Assembly: GCA_945883785.1 (NCBI GenBank)
Contig: CAMCYD010000012.1
Coordinates: 1 to 33,480 of the forward strand
DNA length: 33,480 bases
DNA from: Helicobacter pylori PMSS1
GTDB lineage: Bacteria > Campylobacterota > Campylobacteria > Campylobacterales > Arcobacteraceae
Direction: 5' to 3'
The translations under genes and the position numbers were made by a program. Positions 32,167 to 33,480 of the stretch are shown one piece after another. The notes under the pieces were generated by a model. The model did no database searches. It was given only the letters and a program-made list of their open reading frames with translations, and was not told where the DNA came from. How positions within the stretch are numbered: position 1 is the stretch's first letter; every line of letters starts with the position of its first letter.

Positions 32167-32889
32167 ATGGAAATACTCTATCAATTATTTATCAAAAAAA
32201 CAATTCAAGCAAATCAAAAAATCAAAAAATATATCACTTGTCATCTATCCGAAGAAGATTACAAAGACAACCACTCAACAGGTGAAGGTGGGGATAATAC
32301 AAAACAAATTGATATTATCGCTGAAAATATTTTTGTTTCTTTTTTAGGTACATTTAGTGATATTTTCAGCGAAGAAAGTGGGCTTATAAAATCTAATAAA
32401 TCGTTATTTAAAAATGCTCTTATTCTATTGGACCCACTTGATGGGAGCGATAATTTTTTATCAAATTTTCCATATTATGGAACTTCTGTTTCGCTAAGGA
32501 TAAACACTATTCCCACTATCGGCATTGTTTACAATCTTATAAATGACAAATACATATTCCGCACACCAAATACTACAAATTTTTTGCGCAATGATTTTTT
32601 GCATAGTAATTTTGGAATTTTTGAAAGAGCTTACACAAGACCAGATATAGTAGAAAGATTACATACTTTTCAACTTAAATTTAGAAGCCCAGGAGCTAGT
32701 GCTTTATCTTTGGCAAATGCTGTTAATTTTAGTTTTTTTCTCCTTGCTGGGAAGATAAGAGATTTTGATGTTGATGCTGGATTATTCATTTGTAAAGATT
32801 TATATATATTTCAAAATAAAGATTTCTTATTAGTCTCCAAGAATACCATTATTTTTGAAAATGTTAAAGAAATTATTAAAGATTATTAG
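32167..32889 (+). CDS. Inositol-monophosphatase-family phosphatase
   Basis: A 240-residue member of the lithium-sensitive, Mg-dependent phosphatase fold. The metal-binding motifs are seen in order: EESG (about 73-76), LLDPLDGSDNF (about 89-99) and FDVDAGLFI near 200, where WDxAAG is usual. RSPGASALSLANAVN precedes the last motif. Family members act on inositol phosphates, fructose-1,6-bisphosphate or 3'-phosphoadenosine phosphate (CysQ); the substrate cannot be chosen here. It is a little shorter than typical (about 260). There is no obvious ribosome binding site, and the leader is very short, with a paired TTAGTAC motif upstream. A ferredoxin gene follows after 41 nt. Confidence 0.82.
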   Translation: MEILYQLFIKKTIQANQKIKKYITCHLSEEDYKDNHSTGEGGDNTKQIDIIAENIFVSFLGTFSDIFSEESGLIKSNKSLFKNALILLDPLDGSDNFLSNFPYYGTSVSLRINTIPTIGIVYNLINDKYIFRTPNTTNFLRNDFLHSNFGIFERAYTRPDIVERLHTFQLKFRSPGASALSLANAVNFSFFLLAGKIRDFDVDAGLFICKDLYIFQNKDFLLVSKNTIIFENVKEIIKDY

Positions 32890-32930
32890 GTTATAACTCC
32901 AAAACTTTAATTTTAACATAGGAAATAAAA

Positions 32931-33185
32931 ATGTCATTAATGATAACTGATGAATGTATTGCATGCGATGCTTGTAGAGAAGAATGCCCAAACGATGCTA
33001 TTGAAGAGGGAGATCCAGTTTATATCATAGACAGTGATAGATGTACTGAGTGTGTAGGTCATTACGAAGAACCTGCTTGTGTTGAAGTGTGTCCTGTTGA
33101 TTGTATTGTTGTAGACCCTGACAATCAAGAAACAATGCAAGAACTTAAATTTAAATTTCAACAACTTCAAGAGGAAGACAACTAA
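32931..33185 (+). CDS. YfhL-type 2[4Fe-4S] ferredoxin
   Basis: An 84-residue ferredoxin with two 4Fe-4S cluster motifs: CIACDACREECP near residues 9-20, and CTECVGHYEEPACVEVCP near 38-55, where the widened spacing is characteristic of the YfhL/Alvin-type family. It has an acidic C-terminal tail. It would act as a low-potential cytosolic electron carrier; the partner is unknown. AGGAAA precedes the ATG. The Ppx/GppA gene starts 4 nt after its stop, so they are probably co-transcribed. Confidence 0.93.
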   Translation: MSLMITDECIACDACREECPNDAIEEGDPVYIIDSDRCTECVGHYEEPACVEVCPVDCIVVDPDNQETMQELKFKFQQLQEEDN

Positions 33186-33189
33186 CTAG

Positions 33190-33480
33190 ATGGCAAAAAT
33201 AACAACTATCATCGACATTGGTTCAAACTCAATGCGAATGGTAGTGTTTAAAAAAACAAGTCGTTTCGCTTTCCATCTTATCAATGAAACAAAATCAAAA
33301 GTAAAAATTTCAGAAAATTCTTACCAAAATAATGGATTTCTTCAAGAGATTCCGATGATACGAGCTTTTAATGCGATGGAATCTTTTTTAAATATATCGA
33401 AAAATCTTAAATCAAGAAAAATACTGTGTGTCGCGACTTCAGCACTTAGAGATGCTCCAAATAAAAATGAATTTTTATCA
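33190..33480 (+). CDS. Ppx/GppA-family phosphatase, 5' part
   Basis: Only 97 codons are present; the gene runs off the right edge. It starts MAKITTIIDIGSNSMRMVVFKK, the phosphate-1 loop of the ASKHA-fold Ppx/GppA enzymes, and continues to KILCVATSALRDAPNKNEF, matching the family's VATSAxRxAxN motif. These enzymes degrade polyphosphate or hydrolyse pppGpp; the two activities cannot be told apart from this fragment. It lies 4 nt after the ferredoxin stop, with GAGGAAG inside that gene's last codons. Confidence 0.9.
   Translation, partial: MAKITTIIDIGSNSMRMVVFKKTSRFAFHLINETKSKVKISENSYQNNGFLQEIPMIRAFNAMESFLNISKNLKSRKILCVATSALRDAPNKNEFLS

Overview
The window looks like a chromosomal segment of an AT-rich member of the Campylobacterota (Epsilonproteobacteria), most like the Arcobacter/Sulfurimonas/Sulfurospirillum group. 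The clues are mqnA of the futalosine menaquinone route, a Tat-exported sulfide:quinone reductase-type flavoprotein, a large beta-barrel protein of the DUF3373 type common in this phylum, a sensor kinase with the phylum's typical HQW-K/R-QPL histidine box, and cmoB. The genus cannot be fixed from sequence reading alone.

Layout. Positions 1-945 (minus) are the distal ribosomal alpha operon, rpmJ-rpsM-rpsK-rpsD, preceded by a structured leader. Positions 1318-3591 (plus) carry the SQR-like flavoprotein, a small membrane protein and a cytochrome c-like secreted protein without a heme motif. A DUF3373-type porin follows. Positions 5460-11493 are a complete efflux operon: TetR, TolC-like channel, short adaptor, and an RND pump divided in two by a single in-frame amber codon with its own Shine-Dalgarno. 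Positions 11518-15201 hold a divergent signalling pair: a PAS histidine kinase and an unusual metallo-beta-lactamase/GAF/HD fusion. cmoB and moeA (minus) follow.

Positions 17.5-23.25 kb form an accessory block between core genes moeA and uvrB. It contains a DinD-like gene, an XRE-type regulator, two secreted DUF1566 (Lcl) proteins and a two-gene unit on the minus strand: a 207-residue class III nucleotide cyclase-like protein followed by a 260-residue protein with an abortive-infection C-terminal/HEPN-like RX6H motif. This resembles the cyclase-plus-effector logic of Pycsar defence but with an unfamiliar effector. Between the two genes lies a 68-nt hairpin with the layout of an integron attC site. 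The block is edged by REP-like palindromes and degenerate repeats.

From 23.25 kb the core resumes: uvrB, uppP and mqnA (minus), a PHP histidinol-phosphatase-like gene, a DHH phosphoesterase and glnA (plus), a PAS-GGDEF-EAL protein (minus), an IMPase-family gene, a YfhL-type ferredoxin and the start of a Ppx/GppA gene. The DHH gene and glnA share a repeated stem-loop in their leaders. No rRNA, tRNA or CRISPR array was seen.
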